Below are positions 8,701 through 16,403 of a stretch of DNA of 46,486 bases, piece by piece. The notes under the pieces are model-generated. The model had not been told where the DNA came from. It searched no databases and worked only from the letters and a program-made list of their open reading frames with translations. Origin of the DNA: Frankia nepalensis (GTDB taxonomy: Bacteria; Actinomycetota; Actinomycetes; Frankiales; Frankiaceae); NCBI RefSeq assembly GCF_016786325.1, contig NZ_JADWYU010000106.1, positions 1-46,486 of the forward strand. Reading direction: 5' to 3'. The translations under genes and the position numbers were made by a program. How positions within the stretch are numbered: the stretch's first letter is position 1; every line of letters starts with the position of its first letter.

Positions 8701-8798
8701 GGGTAGCCCGCCTCCGCGAGGAGCAGCTCGGCCTCCCCGGACGTGGTACACCGTTCCGCGAGCGCCTTGATCTGCTCGTCGTCAAGCCCTCTGCCCAC
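5742..8798 (-). CDS. Predicted STAND-type NTPase: EAD-like N-terminus, P-loop ATPase, long helical repeats
   Basis: 1018 residues, GTG start at 8798 with GAGG just upstream. Residues 1-85 (LDDEQIKALAERCTTSGEAE, then LLLAEAGYPRAQLP, VYWRQISAWIADG) resemble effector-associated domain 1, a small helical adaptor described in bacterial conflict and signalling systems. A basic linker (about 95-145) follows. The ATPase has Walker A GGPATGKS (201-208) and Walker B VVWLDE (245-250). From about residue 500 to 890 there are roughly a dozen 30-36-residue helical repeats of the form W-A-A-x-R-L-A-x-L-L-A-x-R-G-D, interrupted by an E-P repeat (EPESEPEPEPEP). The C-terminal ~100 residues are proline-rich and disordered. 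Known STAND proteins use such repeats to sense a ligand and then oligomerise; the EAD would recruit an effector with a matching domain. No effector is adjacent, so the output is unknown. Confidence 0.75.
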   Translation of the reverse strand: MGRGLDDEQIKALAERCTTSGEAELLLAEAGYPRAQLPMDARTPLVYWRQISAWIADGVVVDGRARLLAVAYERYPDADVFREHTGSRRVDEMPVRLAERPWRARPVARVARTPARGARALDAAAAEGRRRPSATRPRRGLGRPVSNLAHPFAYGVHPVVEDPDRPPSVLPDYIVRDHDELLRAAVDHAIGGRGSLAVLVGGPATGKSRACWEAVQSVPDDWRLWHPLTARDLVDGLPAVEPGTVVWLDEAERHLLTPGRKHGELAALGLRELLRDPDTSCVLVLGTLLPGDWRALTSDPDDERAEPHPHARALLADATISVPDAFTGPALDAARVKAAGDARLAGACAHADDGRLAQYLASGPRLLDHYRHAGPVGKALIEATMDVRRLGHGRALPLPLLEAAVPAYLTDAQWQDLPDNWFRRALVATSERWRGLPGPLSRDRARPGQFETAPRARLAAYLDRYGRQARRTLRPPGLLWEALSEHATVEEAARLGDSAFDRLLYGHAISLYRRARYVDDDRAMARLADLLALREDLDGLLELTEIGGSDDHAAMRLGELVARLPNAEENRGFLWDEAAHGAGWAARRLVELAGAIPDSPSVSVEPESEPEPEPEPTLREFADLGNEWAAVRLAELLADRGDIQALRARADDDVWAALMLADLLTERGDDIPTAVKVLERHAAAGNGWAVLRTADLLVSLGNVSEAEILLSTRAAADPWAALRLVTILEMRGDRARLRELANLSAWAAMRLASLAAERHDEESLREWASDGDGSAARRLAELLAERDDVEGVRELAEGGAEWAALCLAVLLARRGDAGGLRARAAMGDRWSTLLLADLLVQRNDVSEATTILRRLAEDGDWLAADWLADGLAERRDADGLRALVDLGHGWVVRRRLADTLVRLGRPEEADRLLRFGLTDTGDTATDPFPGRRRMWRPRGKSQAGPPGSNAHPPPAWPTQIEADRRLSEWPSSTGTNDPTGSIPGGRRPGGAQAPADEDEEPLEGPRPPDPWDISDTLW

Positions 8799-8960
8799 CG
8801 TGGCCTCACTGACAAATCCGGCCTACCGCCACCCGTGCCGCACATGATCGCATCGCGCGGACCAGCCGCGTCGCCCCCCCTCAGCGAGCCGCCGCCCTGA
8901 TCAGCGCCGACGCTGGTCCGCGCGTTGTCGACCTGAACGGCACCGTTCTGCCGCCTCAGG

Positions 8961-9773
8961 TCAGACCGGGCCGGGACGCGGATCCGCCGGTCCAGGTGGC
9001 GGGCCGGAGCCGGGCCCGGGATCGGGTCCGGATTCGGGTCCTGACGCGTCGAGCAGGTCCTCGACGGTCCGCGTCAGCTGGGCGACGTCAACGCCGAGCC
9101 TCTCGAGCGCCCGCACCGGCACCCCGTCCGGCTGCTCCAGGAGGGCGAGCAGGATGTGGCCGAGGTCGACCACCGGCGCCTCGCGCCGGTCCGCGGCCGA
9201 TCGGGCGGCCCGCAACGCGCGGCGGGCCGTCGTGGTGAACAGAGGTTGCGGGGTGCCGGCCGCGTCGGACAGCTGGTATGGGGACTGGTAGGACGAGGGG
9301 ACCTGGGCCCGGCGAGGTGGTCCCTCGGCGTCCGCGGGATGGGTGTCCATCCAGGCATGCGTCTGGCGAAGCAGCTCCGCGGCGTCCTCGTCGAGGATCT
9401 CGAGGACGCGGACGGCGAGGCCCTTCCCCTCGACGAGCAGGGCGGCGAGCAGGTGCCCGCTCCCGATCATCCTCTCGTCGCGGGCGAGCGACTCCCGCAG
9501 GGACAGTTCCAGAACCGCTTTCGAGCGTGGGGTGAAAGGAATATGGCCGGACGCCGCCGGGTCGCCCGCCGGGACGATCTGTACGAGCGCTGCTCGCGCC
9601 CGCTCGTCGGTGATGCCCCGCGCGGCGAGGAACTCGCCGGCCACGTCGCCCTGCGCGGCGATCAGGCCGAGCAGCAGGTGCTCGGTCCCGATGTAGCGGT
9701 GGTTGAGCGACCGGCTGGCCTCCTGGGAGGCGACGATGGCCCGACGCGCGCCGTCGGAGAACCGTTCGAACAT
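8961..9773 (-). CDS. Stand-alone Clp N-terminal (Clp_N) repeat protein
   Basis: 270 residues. It starts MFERFSDGARRAIVASQEAS like ClpC, but no AAA+ ATPase domain follows. Clp_N-type motifs are seen three times: HRYIGTEHLLLGLIAAQGD (about 26-44), MIGSGHLLAALLVEGKG (about 101-117) and VVDLGHILLALLEQPDG (about 198-214). The tail is low-complexity G-P-D rich. In ClpC/ClpA these repeats bind substrates and adaptors such as ClpS or McsB. Small ATPase-free relatives (ClpX-free 'ClpC2-like' proteins) are known in actinobacteria and have been linked to sequestration of Clp-targeting antibiotics and stress responses; a similar role here is inference. It lies upstream of the STAND gene on the same strand with a 162-bp gap. 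The Shine-Dalgarno sequence is weak. Confidence 0.85.
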   Translation of the reverse strand: MFERFSDGARRAIVASQEASRSLNHRYIGTEHLLLGLIAAQGDVAGEFLAARGITDERARAALVQIVPAGDPAASGHIPFTPRSKAVLELSLRESLARDERMIGSGHLLAALLVEGKGLAVRVLEILDEDAAELLRQTHAWMDTHPADAEGPPRRAQVPSSYQSPYQLSDAAGTPQPLFTTTARRALRAARSAADRREAPVVDLGHILLALLEQPDGVPVRALERLGVDVAQLTRTVEDLLDASGPESGPDPGPGSGPPPGPADPRPGPV

Positions 9774-10364
9774 GGCGCCATCCCAGAAGCCGGACCGGCC
9801 GGCTCCGGCGCCGATCGGTCATATCACCGCAGTGTGACCCGTTTCGGTCCCCAGCGAGCCGTGTTCGGTCTTCCTCCCGACGATCAGGCGCGACGCCCGT
9901 CCTCTCGGCCCGGCCCGGCGTCCCGGGCAGCGCCGGGAACGCGGCTCGCGCGCGCCCGATGGCCTGGGGGATTCCCACGATGTTCCGGGTCGGACCACCC
10001 TCGCCTGATGGGGCGCGAGTGCCATGCCCGGCAACGTTCGCCCGGTGCCCGCGCGGCCGCGCGCTCGTCCTGTCCGAGCATCGTCAGGGGAATCGTGTCA
10101 GCGGTCGCGATCTGGGATGGTCAGGGCTCAAACCGGGCCGCCGACCTGTCCGCTGATTCGCGATCCATAGCTCGCGTTCTCGCTGACACTTCGAGGGCCA
10201 GCCACGGCACGGATGAGGAGCGACAGGGCTGACGGCGCTGGAGATGGCACCAACGCCGGATCGTCACGAGGGGATCAGCGCGATTTGATGGTCAGACCCC
10301 GACCGGCGTAGGCCGCAGGTCTGTCTCGCGGCTTCGGACAGCTTTGAAACGGCCGAGGTGCGCA
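9774..10364. other. Gene-poor intergenic region (591 bp)
   Basis: No reading frame here has convincing start signals or family resemblance. An imperfect inverted repeat with outer arms GGTCA/TGACC (9817-9839) lies 44-66 bases upstream of the Clp_N start and could be a stress-regulator site. The rest contains nothing I recognise. Confidence 0.4.
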
Positions 10365-11300
10365 TCAACGGTCAGCGGCACGAAGCCTCGTCCGAGGCTC
10401 TCGCGGGGATGGACTGGTCACGGACCAGGTCCTGACGCCCGCCCGGTCCCACCGGGCGCCTGAGGCGCGCGTCGTTCCGGCGCGCACGGCAGTGGCCGTT
10501 GTCGGCGGCGATCCTGCCGGGCCGGCGTCGTCGAGCTCCCGTCGTCGCAGTTCGCCCGCCAGGACCAGTTGGCGGCGGGCCGCGGTGTGGTCGCCGGCCA
10601 TCGCGAAGGCGCGCGCGAGCAGGTCGTGGTTGCCCTCGGCCAGCGGGTTGCGCGCCACGGCGCGGGCGGCGTAACGGACCGCGTCGTCCGCCTGCCCGGC
10701 GGCCAGCAGCGCCGCCGTCGCGTCGCGCAGCCGGGCCTCGTGGGTGGCGGCCACCTGGTGGCGTGCCACCAGCAGCCAGGAGTCGAATCCCGGCGTGGCG
10801 GCCAGCTGCACGCCGTCGAGCAGTTCGCCGTCGAGCTCCAGCAGGGACGCGTCCGGGCCGGCCGGCCCGTGGGTGAGCAGGAGGACGTCGACCCAGACGT
10901 CGGCCCCGAGCGCCGTGCGCACCGGGTCGCCCCGGAAGGCGTCCGGCGCCGCCAGTGTCCGGCGTAGCTCGGCCAGTAGCCAGCGCAGCGCGCCGAGCGG
11001 GTCCGCCGCGTTGCCCAGCAGCAGGTCGGCGAGGTGGCGGCGGCTGGGCGCGCGGTCGGCGAGCAGCAGGTAGCACAGCAACGCCCAGGCCTTGCGCCCT
11101 CGCGGTGGCGGAACCGGCCGGCCGCCTCGCTCGATGGCCGGCGGCCCGATCAGCCGGATCTGCGTCGTCACGTCGCTGGACGCGCCGCGCGTCGTCGGCC
11201 CTTCGGCCTGCTCCGCGGCGCGCGGCAGCGGAAACGCGGCCAGCTCGGCGACGGTGGGCCGTGCCCCGGCGTGTGCCGACGCCCGTGAGGTGGTGATCAT
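10365..11300 (-). CDS. SARP-type (BTAD domain) regulator, short form
   Basis: 311 residues from ATG 11300, which is preceded by a strong AGGAGG (CAGGAGGACACCAATG). An N-terminal region with the winged-helix pattern is followed by RKAWALLCYLLLADRAPSRR and LLLGNAADPLGALRWLLAEL, then a bacterial transcriptional activation domain-like helical region (about 130-265) ending RNPLAEGNHDLLARAFAMAG and RRQLVLAGELRRREL. After that point the sequence turns into T/R/P-rich filler with no family resemblance. Relatives usually continue for several hundred residues (ATPase, cyclase or TPR domains), so this may be a truncated or frameshifted copy. SARP-like proteins activate secondary-metabolite genes by binding direct repeats. 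It follows the methyltransferase gene on the same strand after 193 bp. Confidence 0.72.
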   Translation of the reverse strand: MITTSRASAHAGARPTVAELAAFPLPRAAEQAEGPTTRGASSDVTTQIRLIGPPAIERGGRPVPPPRGRKAWALLCYLLLADRAPSRRHLADLLLGNAADPLGALRWLLAELRRTLAAPDAFRGDPVRTALGADVWVDVLLLTHGPAGPDASLLELDGELLDGVQLAATPGFDSWLLVARHQVAATHEARLRDATAALLAAGQADDAVRYAARAVARNPLAEGNHDLLARAFAMAGDHTAARRQLVLAGELRRRELDDAGPAGSPPTTATAVRAGTTRASGARWDRAGVRTWSVTSPSPREPRTRLRAADR

Positions 11301-11337
11301 TGGTGTCCTCCTGCCTGGCTCGCGAGCACGGATCGCG

Positions 11338-11409
11338 ACGGTGTCCGACGGCACCGGAGCGAACCGGAGAGAAACGGTGTCCGACGGTCCCGGAGCGAAC
11401 CGGAGAGAA
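11338..11409. repeat. Tandem 36-bp direct repeat
   Basis: Two head-to-tail 36-bp copies (11338-11373 and 11374-11409) starting ACGGTGTCCGACGG differ at only two adjacent bases. They lie in the gap between the methyltransferase end and the SARP start. Each copy contains two GGTGTCCGACGG/CCGGAG elements. They could be regulator sites or a recent slippage duplication. Confidence 0.75.
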
Positions 11410-11493
11410 GAGGAGTCCTTCCGGCTCCGGTCCGGAACCGAACCGGCGCTCCCGTGCGCTCCGCTCCGTCGCCGTCGGATGTCGTGGTTTCGA

Positions 11494-12309
11494 TCAGCCG
11501 GTCCTGCGGCCGACGGCGACGAGGTACTCGGCCCGCATCAGCAGGCCGCCGTCGGTGGCGTCGTTGCGGCGGGAGACCATCGCGACGATCTCGGCGCGGC
11601 ACTCGTCCCAGCGGCCCGTGGCGGTGAGGCGCTCGCGCGCCTTGACGGTCGGGCCGTAGTGGCTCTCCATGAACGCGACGAACCGTTCCGGTGAGTCGAA
11701 CCGCCACGGGTTGTGGCCGCGGGTGAACTCGAGCTCGACCCCGCTGCCGGCGAACAGCCGGCGCACATGCGGTTCGCTGCCCCACAGCGGCGGCGGCGAC
11801 GCGTAGTCCGGCGCCGCCGGCAGGTAGCGGCCGATGAGCTTGAGCAACTCGCCGATCTGGCTCTGGGGGGTCCAGCTGACGAGGCCGATCTGCCCGCCGG
11901 GCCGGCAGACCCGCGCCAGCTCCCGCGCGGCGAGCTCGTGGCGCGGCGCGAACTGGACGCCGAAGACGGACAGCACGAGGTCGAAGCTCGCGTCGGGGTA
12001 GGGCAGCTCCTCGGCGTCGCCCTCGACCCAGTCGACGGCCACGCGGTGCTCGTGGGCGCGTCGCCGGGCGGTCTCGAACAGCTCGGGCGTGAGGTCGAGG
12101 CCGACGACCCGGGCGCCCGCGGCGGCGGCCCGCAGCGCGACGTTGCCCGTGCCGGTGGCGACGTCGAGCACCCGCGCGCCGGGTGCCAGCTCCACGCGGG
12201 CCAGCAGGTCGCGCGGGGGTGACTCGTCGATCAGCTCGGCGACGGCGGCGTAGTCGCCCGCGGCCCAGGTGGCCCGGTGAGACTGCTTGAGTTCGGCGAC
12301 GGCGGTCAT
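11494..12309 (-). CDS. Class I SAM-dependent methyltransferase
   Basis: 271 residues, ATG 12309 with AAGGAGAAC upstream. Motif I is RVLDVATGTGNVALR (46-60). The acidic residue binding the ribose is in GLDLTPELFE, and motif II/III is EGDAEELPYPDASFDLVLSVFGVQFAP. The layout is that of the Methyltransf_11/UbiE-type family, which methylate small molecules such as quinone precursors, lipids or natural products. The C-terminal part has W-G-S-E-P-H-V-R-R-L-F, seen in many actinobacterial members. It is divergent from the large SARP/AAA regulator at 12439 and shares a control region with phased direct repeats (12362-12394). The substrate cannot be told from sequence; a tailoring role in a nearby biosynthetic locus is inferred from context. 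Confidence 0.88.
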   Translation of the reverse strand: MTAVAELKQSHRATWAAGDYAAVAELIDESPPRDLLARVELAPGARVLDVATGTGNVALRAAAAGARVVGLDLTPELFETARRRAHEHRVAVDWVEGDAEELPYPDASFDLVLSVFGVQFAPRHELAARELARVCRPGGQIGLVSWTPQSQIGELLKLIGRYLPAAPDYASPPPLWGSEPHVRRLFAGSGVELEFTRGHNPWRFDSPERFVAFMESHYGPTVKARERLTATGRWDECRAEIVAMVSRRNDATDGGLLMRAEYLVAVGRRTG

Positions 12310-12361
12310 GGCTTGTTCTCCTTTTCGAGTCCGACGCCGCGAGTCTGCGCCGCGGGGGTTG

Positions 12362-12394
12362 GCGAAACCCTGCGCGAACCCTGTCGCGACCTGT
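12362..12394. promoter_or_regulatory. Three phased 11-bp direct repeats, candidate SARP operator
   Basis: GCGAAACCCTG (12362-12372), CGCGAACCCTG (12373-12383) and a weaker TCGCGACCTGT (12384-12394) follow one another at an 11-bp period. SARP regulators are known to bind direct repeats spaced one helical turn apart. The site lies between the divergent methyltransferase and the SARP/AAA gene, ending 32 bases before the latter's -10 box. Confidence 0.6.
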
Positions 12395-12425
12395 GCCGGT
12401 GCTTGCCGGGCCTGTGTGGGCGCCC

Positions 12426-12431
12426 TAGCGT
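12426..12431 (+). promoter_or_regulatory. -10 box (TAGCGT), leaderless start of the SARP/AAA regulator
   Basis: TAGCGT fits TANNNT and ends 7 bases before ATG 12439. No Shine-Dalgarno sequence is present. This pins the start of the large regulator to 12439 although the frame is open further upstream. Confidence 0.5.
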
Positions 12432-12438
12432 GCGGACC

Positions 12439-15400
12439 ATGGGGGCGCGGGTCCGGCTTTGCGGACGCCTGGAGATCGAGCTGGGCGGGGAGCGGGTCGA
12501 GAACCGGTTACCGGGCCGTCAGGGGCCGCTCGTCCTCGCGTTCCTGGTGCTCAACCGTGGCCGACCGGTCGCGCGCGACGAGCTGATCGGGGCGCTGTGG
12601 CCCGGCGAGCCGCCGGCCGATCCCGACGAGGCGCTGAGCGCGCTGCTGTCGAAGGTGCGCCGAGCGGTCGGCCGGGAGACGCTGTCGGGTCGGCGGGAGC
12701 TCACCCTGACGTTGCCGGCGGACGCGGAGGTCGACCTCGAGCGGGCGTTCGCGGCGGCGGAGCGGGCGCGGGCGGCGATCGCGGAAGGTGACTTCGCCGC
12801 GGCGTGGGCGGCGGGCTCGGCCGCGCTCGAGACCGCCAGCCAGGGGTTCCTCGTCGGCCTGGACGCGCCCTGGGTCGACGACCGGCGCCGCGAGCTCGAA
12901 CAGCTACGCCTGGGCGCGCTGGAGGCGGTTGCCGAGGCGGGAGTCGCGCTCGGCGGCGCCCGGCTGGCGGGCGCCGAGCGGGCCGCGCGCGAGCTGACGC
13001 GCGAGGCTCCGCTGCGGGAGGCGGGCCACCGGCTGCTGATGGAGGCGCTCGCCGCCCGTGGCGAGGAGGCGGAGGCGCTCGCCGCCTACGAGCAGCTGCG
13101 GGTGGCGTTGCGCGAGGAGCTCGGGACCGGGCCGGGCGCGGCGGTCCGGGCGCTGCACGCGCGGCTGCTCGCGGGCGGGGCGGCCGGCCCTCGACCGGCC
13201 CCGGCTCCAGCGCCGGCGCCGGCGTCTGCCGGGCCGCCGCGGGTGCCGCTTCCGGCGTTCCTGGCGCGCAGACGCGGGCAGTTCGTGGGGCGCGAGCGGG
13301 AGCTGGAGCTGTTGCGCGGGGCCTGGCACGGCGCCCGCGCGGGACGACGCGGGCTGGTCCTGCTGTGCGGCGGGCCGGGGATCGGCAAGACCCGCCTGGC
13401 CGGCGAGCTGTCGCGCGAGGCGCATGCCGGCGGCACGGTCCTGTACGCGGGCTGCCAGGAGGATCCGCTCGTCCCCTACCAGCCCTTCGTCGAGGCGCTG
13501 CGGCAGTACGTGCGCGGCGGGCACCTCGACGGCGCGCGCCGCCGCTTCGGGCCGGGCTGGGGGGAGCTCGCGCGGCTCATCCCCGAGCTCGCGCACCGGG
13601 GGCCTGGTGACGGCGCGCCGGAGTCCGACGACCCCGAGACGCGCCGGTACCTGATGTTCGAGGCGGTTTCCGCGCTGCTGACCGAGGCCTGCGCGCGGGC
13701 CCCGGTGCTGCTCGTCCTCGACGACCTGCACTGGGCGGACCGGTCGACCCTCCAGCTCCTGCGACACGTGGTCCGGGCTCCGCACGAGGCCGCGCTGCTG
13801 GTCGTGGGGTCCTACCGGGACCTGGAGGTCGCCCCCGAGCATCCGCTGGCCGAGCTGCTGGCGGACCTGCGGCGTGACGGCCTGTTCGAGCGGCTGCCGC
13901 TCGAGGGCCTCGACTCGCGTGGCGTGGAGACGCTGATCGCGGCACACACCGGCCAGGCGACGCCTTCGGCGCTGGTGCGGACCGTCCACGCGCAGACCGA
14001 GGGCAATCCGTTCTTCGTCGAGGAGGTCGTGCGCCACCTGATCGAGACCGGCGTGATGTTCGGGCGCGAGGGCCGCTGGGGCTCCGCCCTCACCCCGGAG
14101 CAGATCGGTGTCCCGGAAGGGGTCAAGGAGGTGCTCGCGCGCCGCCTCGCCCGCCTCTCGCAGACCTGTCGCGGCGTGCTCGCCCAGGCCGCCGTCCTCG
14201 GTCGCGACTTCCCGTTCGACCTGCTGGTGGCGATGGCCGAGCTCGGCGAGGAGCCGGTGATCGGCGCGCTGGAGGAGGCGCTGGGGGCCCGGCTCGTCGT
14301 GGAGCAGGAGGAGGGCCTGGTCTACGCGTTCACGCACGCGCTCGTGCGCGAGACGCTCTACGGAGCGCTCAGCGCGCCGCGTCGCCAGCGGATCCACGCG
14401 CGCGCGGCGCGGGCCATCGAGGGCGCCGCGGCGTCCGACCCGGAGGCACGGGTCGCCGCCCTCGCGCTGCACTACCGGCTCGCGGGCCCGACGGTCGATC
14501 CGGCGAAGGGAATCGACTACTCGCTGCGCGCCGGGGAACGCGCCCGCCAGCTGTTCGCCTGGGACGAGGCCACGGCGCACTGGGCCGGGGCGCTGGCGCT
14601 GATGGAGCGCGCCGGCGCCGAGCCGGCCGACCGGGCGCGGCTGCTCGTGACCCTGGCGGTCGTCTGCGCCGTGCTGGGCGACCTGGCCCGCGAGATCGAC
14701 TACCTGGAGCGGGCGCTCGACCTCTACCTGGGCCTGGCGGACGACGAGCGGGCGGCGCAGGTGCACTCACGCCTCGGCATGGCCCATTCGCTGATCGACT
14801 CCATCTACGCCGAGCACCTCGACATCGGCCGGGCGTTTCGCCACTTCGACGCCGCGCGGTCCGTGCTCGAGCGTGGGCCCGCGCGCACGGCCCGCGGCCA
14901 TCTCGAGACGGGAGTCGCCACGGCGCTGACCTACGGGCTGCGCATCGAGCCCGGGATCGAGGCGGCGGGCCGCGCGATGGAGATCGCCGAGCGGCTCGGC
15001 GACGAGGGCCTCTGGGCGGCCGCGACGACGGCCTACGGCTGGCACAAGTTCGCGGCCGGCGAGCTACGCGAAGCCTTCGAGGCGGAAGATCGCGCCTTCG
15101 AGGTGGCCGATCGGGGACAAAGACCGTTCCTCGCCTCGATGGCCCTCCAGATTCGTGGTCAGATGACCTGGGGACTGGGCGACCCCGATCGCGCGCAGGC
15201 CTACTTCGAGCAACTGTTCGGCCTGCCGTACGCCGGCGAGACGGCTCACCGCCAGGTGTTCGCCGACGGCATCGGCCGCTGTCACATGTCCCGGGGCGAG
15301 CTGGCACAGGCGCGGGCGCTGCTGTCCGACGCCAGGCCGACCTTCTTCACCCATTCGCTGGCGCCGCTGGTGGACCTGTGGGAAGGGAACTGGGATCGGG

Positions 15401-15993
15401 TCGAGGCGCTCGCGGGCCAGGTGCTCGAGACGAGTCGTCGAACGGCGAACCGGTGGGACGAGTGGGCGGCGCATCACCTCGCCGCGCGCGTGCTGAGTGC
15501 GCGCGGCCGGCCCGGGCCGGCCGCGCGGTCGCTCGAGCACGCGCGCCGGATCGTCGAGGAGGGCGGCGCCCGCTACTTCGAGCTGTGGGTCCTTCCCGAC
15601 CTCGCCCGCGCGTACGCCGAAACGGGACGTCTGGACGAGGCACGCCGGCACATCGATCGCTGCCGCGAGATCATCGCGGACGGCGAGGAGTGGCGTGGAA
15701 GGCGGGGCATCGTGGACGTCGCCGAGGCGGTACTGCTGAGCTTCGAGGCGCGGCCCGACGAGGCCGACGACCGGTTCGAGCGGGCCCTGGCGACGCTGCG
15801 CCACTTCAGGCTGGTAGCCGACGAGGCCGACGCCCTGCACCAGCGGGGGCTGGCCCTGGCCCGCGCGGGCGAGCGCGCGCGGGCGGGCGAGCCGTTCGAA
15901 GCGGCGGTCGCCCTCTACCGCCGGCACGAGGCCGGAGCGATCTGGCCGCGGCGCCTGGCGGACGACGCCGCTCTTCACGGCGTCAGCCGCTGA
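12439..15993 (+). CDS. Large SARP-family regulator with AAA ATPase and TPR repeats (AfsR/LAL-like)
   Basis: 1184 residues. Residues 1-90 form the OmpR-type winged helix of SARP proteins (MGARVRLCGRLEIELGGERV, then GRPVARDELIGALWPGEPP). Residues about 95-245 are the BTAD (REAGHRLLMEALAARGEEAE, ALAAYEQLRVALREELG). A proline/alanine linker follows, then an AAA_16-type ATPase: QFVGRERELELLRGAW, Walker A GGPGIGKT (311-318) and Walker B VLLVLDDLHWAD (423-434). The remaining ~650 residues are TPR-like helical repeats. No LuxR HTH is found at the C-terminus, so DNA binding must be N-terminal. Such proteins act as nucleotide-switched activators of secondary-metabolite genes. It is divergent from the methyltransferase and lies upstream of the oxygenase/glycosyltransferase operon, consistent with a pathway-specific role. 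Confidence 0.93.
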   Translation: MGARVRLCGRLEIELGGERVENRLPGRQGPLVLAFLVLNRGRPVARDELIGALWPGEPPADPDEALSALLSKVRRAVGRETLSGRRELTLTLPADAEVDLERAFAAAERARAAIAEGDFAAAWAAGSAALETASQGFLVGLDAPWVDDRRRELEQLRLGALEAVAEAGVALGGARLAGAERAARELTREAPLREAGHRLLMEALAARGEEAEALAAYEQLRVALREELGTGPGAAVRALHARLLAGGAAGPRPAPAPAPAPASAGPPRVPLPAFLARRRGQFVGRERELELLRGAWHGARAGRRGLVLLCGGPGIGKTRLAGELSREAHAGGTVLYAGCQEDPLVPYQPFVEALRQYVRGGHLDGARRRFGPGWGELARLIPELAHRGPGDGAPESDDPETRRYLMFEAVSALLTEACARAPVLLVLDDLHWADRSTLQLLRHVVRAPHEAALLVVGSYRDLEVAPEHPLAELLADLRRDGLFERLPLEGLDSRGVETLIAAHTGQATPSALVRTVHAQTEGNPFFVEEVVRHLIETGVMFGREGRWGSALTPEQIGVPEGVKEVLARRLARLSQTCRGVLAQAAVLGRDFPFDLLVAMAELGEEPVIGALEEALGARLVVEQEEGLVYAFTHALVRETLYGALSAPRRQRIHARAARAIEGAAASDPEARVAALALHYRLAGPTVDPAKGIDYSLRAGERARQLFAWDEATAHWAGALALMERAGAEPADRARLLVTLAVVCAVLGDLAREIDYLERALDLYLGLADDERAAQVHSRLGMAHSLIDSIYAEHLDIGRAFRHFDAARSVLERGPARTARGHLETGVATALTYGLRIEPGIEAAGRAMEIAERLGDEGLWAAATTAYGWHKFAAGELREAFEAEDRAFEVADRGQRPFLASMALQIRGQMTWGLGDPDRAQAYFEQLFGLPYAGETAHRQVFADGIGRCHMSRGELAQARALLSDARPTFFTHSLAPLVDLWEGNWDRVEALAGQVLETSRRTANRWDEWAAHHLAARVLSARGRPGPAARSLEHARRIVEEGGARYFELWVLPDLARAYAETGRLDEARRHIDRCREIIADGEEWRGRRGIVDVAEAVLLSFEARPDEADDRFERALATLRHFRLVADEADALHQRGLALARAGERARAGEPFEAAVALYRRHEAGAIWPRRLADDAALHGVSR

Positions 15994-16013
15994 CGCCACC
16001 CGAAGCCATCGCC

Positions 16014-16041
16014 CTCAGCCTGAAGCCAGCTCAGCCTGAAG
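16014..16041. repeat. Short direct repeat after the SARP/AAA gene
   Basis: CTCAGCCTGAAG occurs twice (16014-16025 and 16030-16041), 16 bases apart, within the 410-bp gap 15994-16403. No gene is supported in that gap. A small GTCC-GAAAT-GGAC inverted element occurs near 16235. Confidence 0.5.
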
Positions 16042-16403
16042 TCATTCGACGCCGGCCGGCGGCCAGATCCGCGCATCGGCGCCTTGACGCCGGTCCGCGA
16101 ACTCGCGGTTCCACGACGTCGGCGCGCGCCACATCTCCCTTCGCCGGCGGATGGGATTCGCGAGCCGCCGACGGTGGATCCCACGAGGCCGGGCGAGGCA
16201 CGGGCCGATGGCCGGAAGGATGTTCCCGGCTAAATGTCCGAAATGGACGCCCCGCGTTTCCTGGCGCCCTGTCGGCGGGGCGCGACGGGTTCCGTCGACG
16301 GGCCTCGGCGCGCCTTTCTCCGGCCGCGGTGCCGCCTTCGGGGTGAATGGCCGCCGGCCTGCTAAGATCCCGATCACGGCTTGGATCGCCTCGGGGGGAT
16401 GGC

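Noticed and set aside
5752-8900. Long plus-strand frames (504 and 714 residues) over the STAND gene
   Set aside because: They are R/S/A-rich or V/G/Q-rich shadows; the minus frame has clear Walker motifs and repeats.
12277-12438. Upstream start of the large SARP/AAA regulator
   Set aside because: The extension overlaps the methyltransferase start and the direct-repeat operator; the SARP winged helix begins exactly at ATG 12439.
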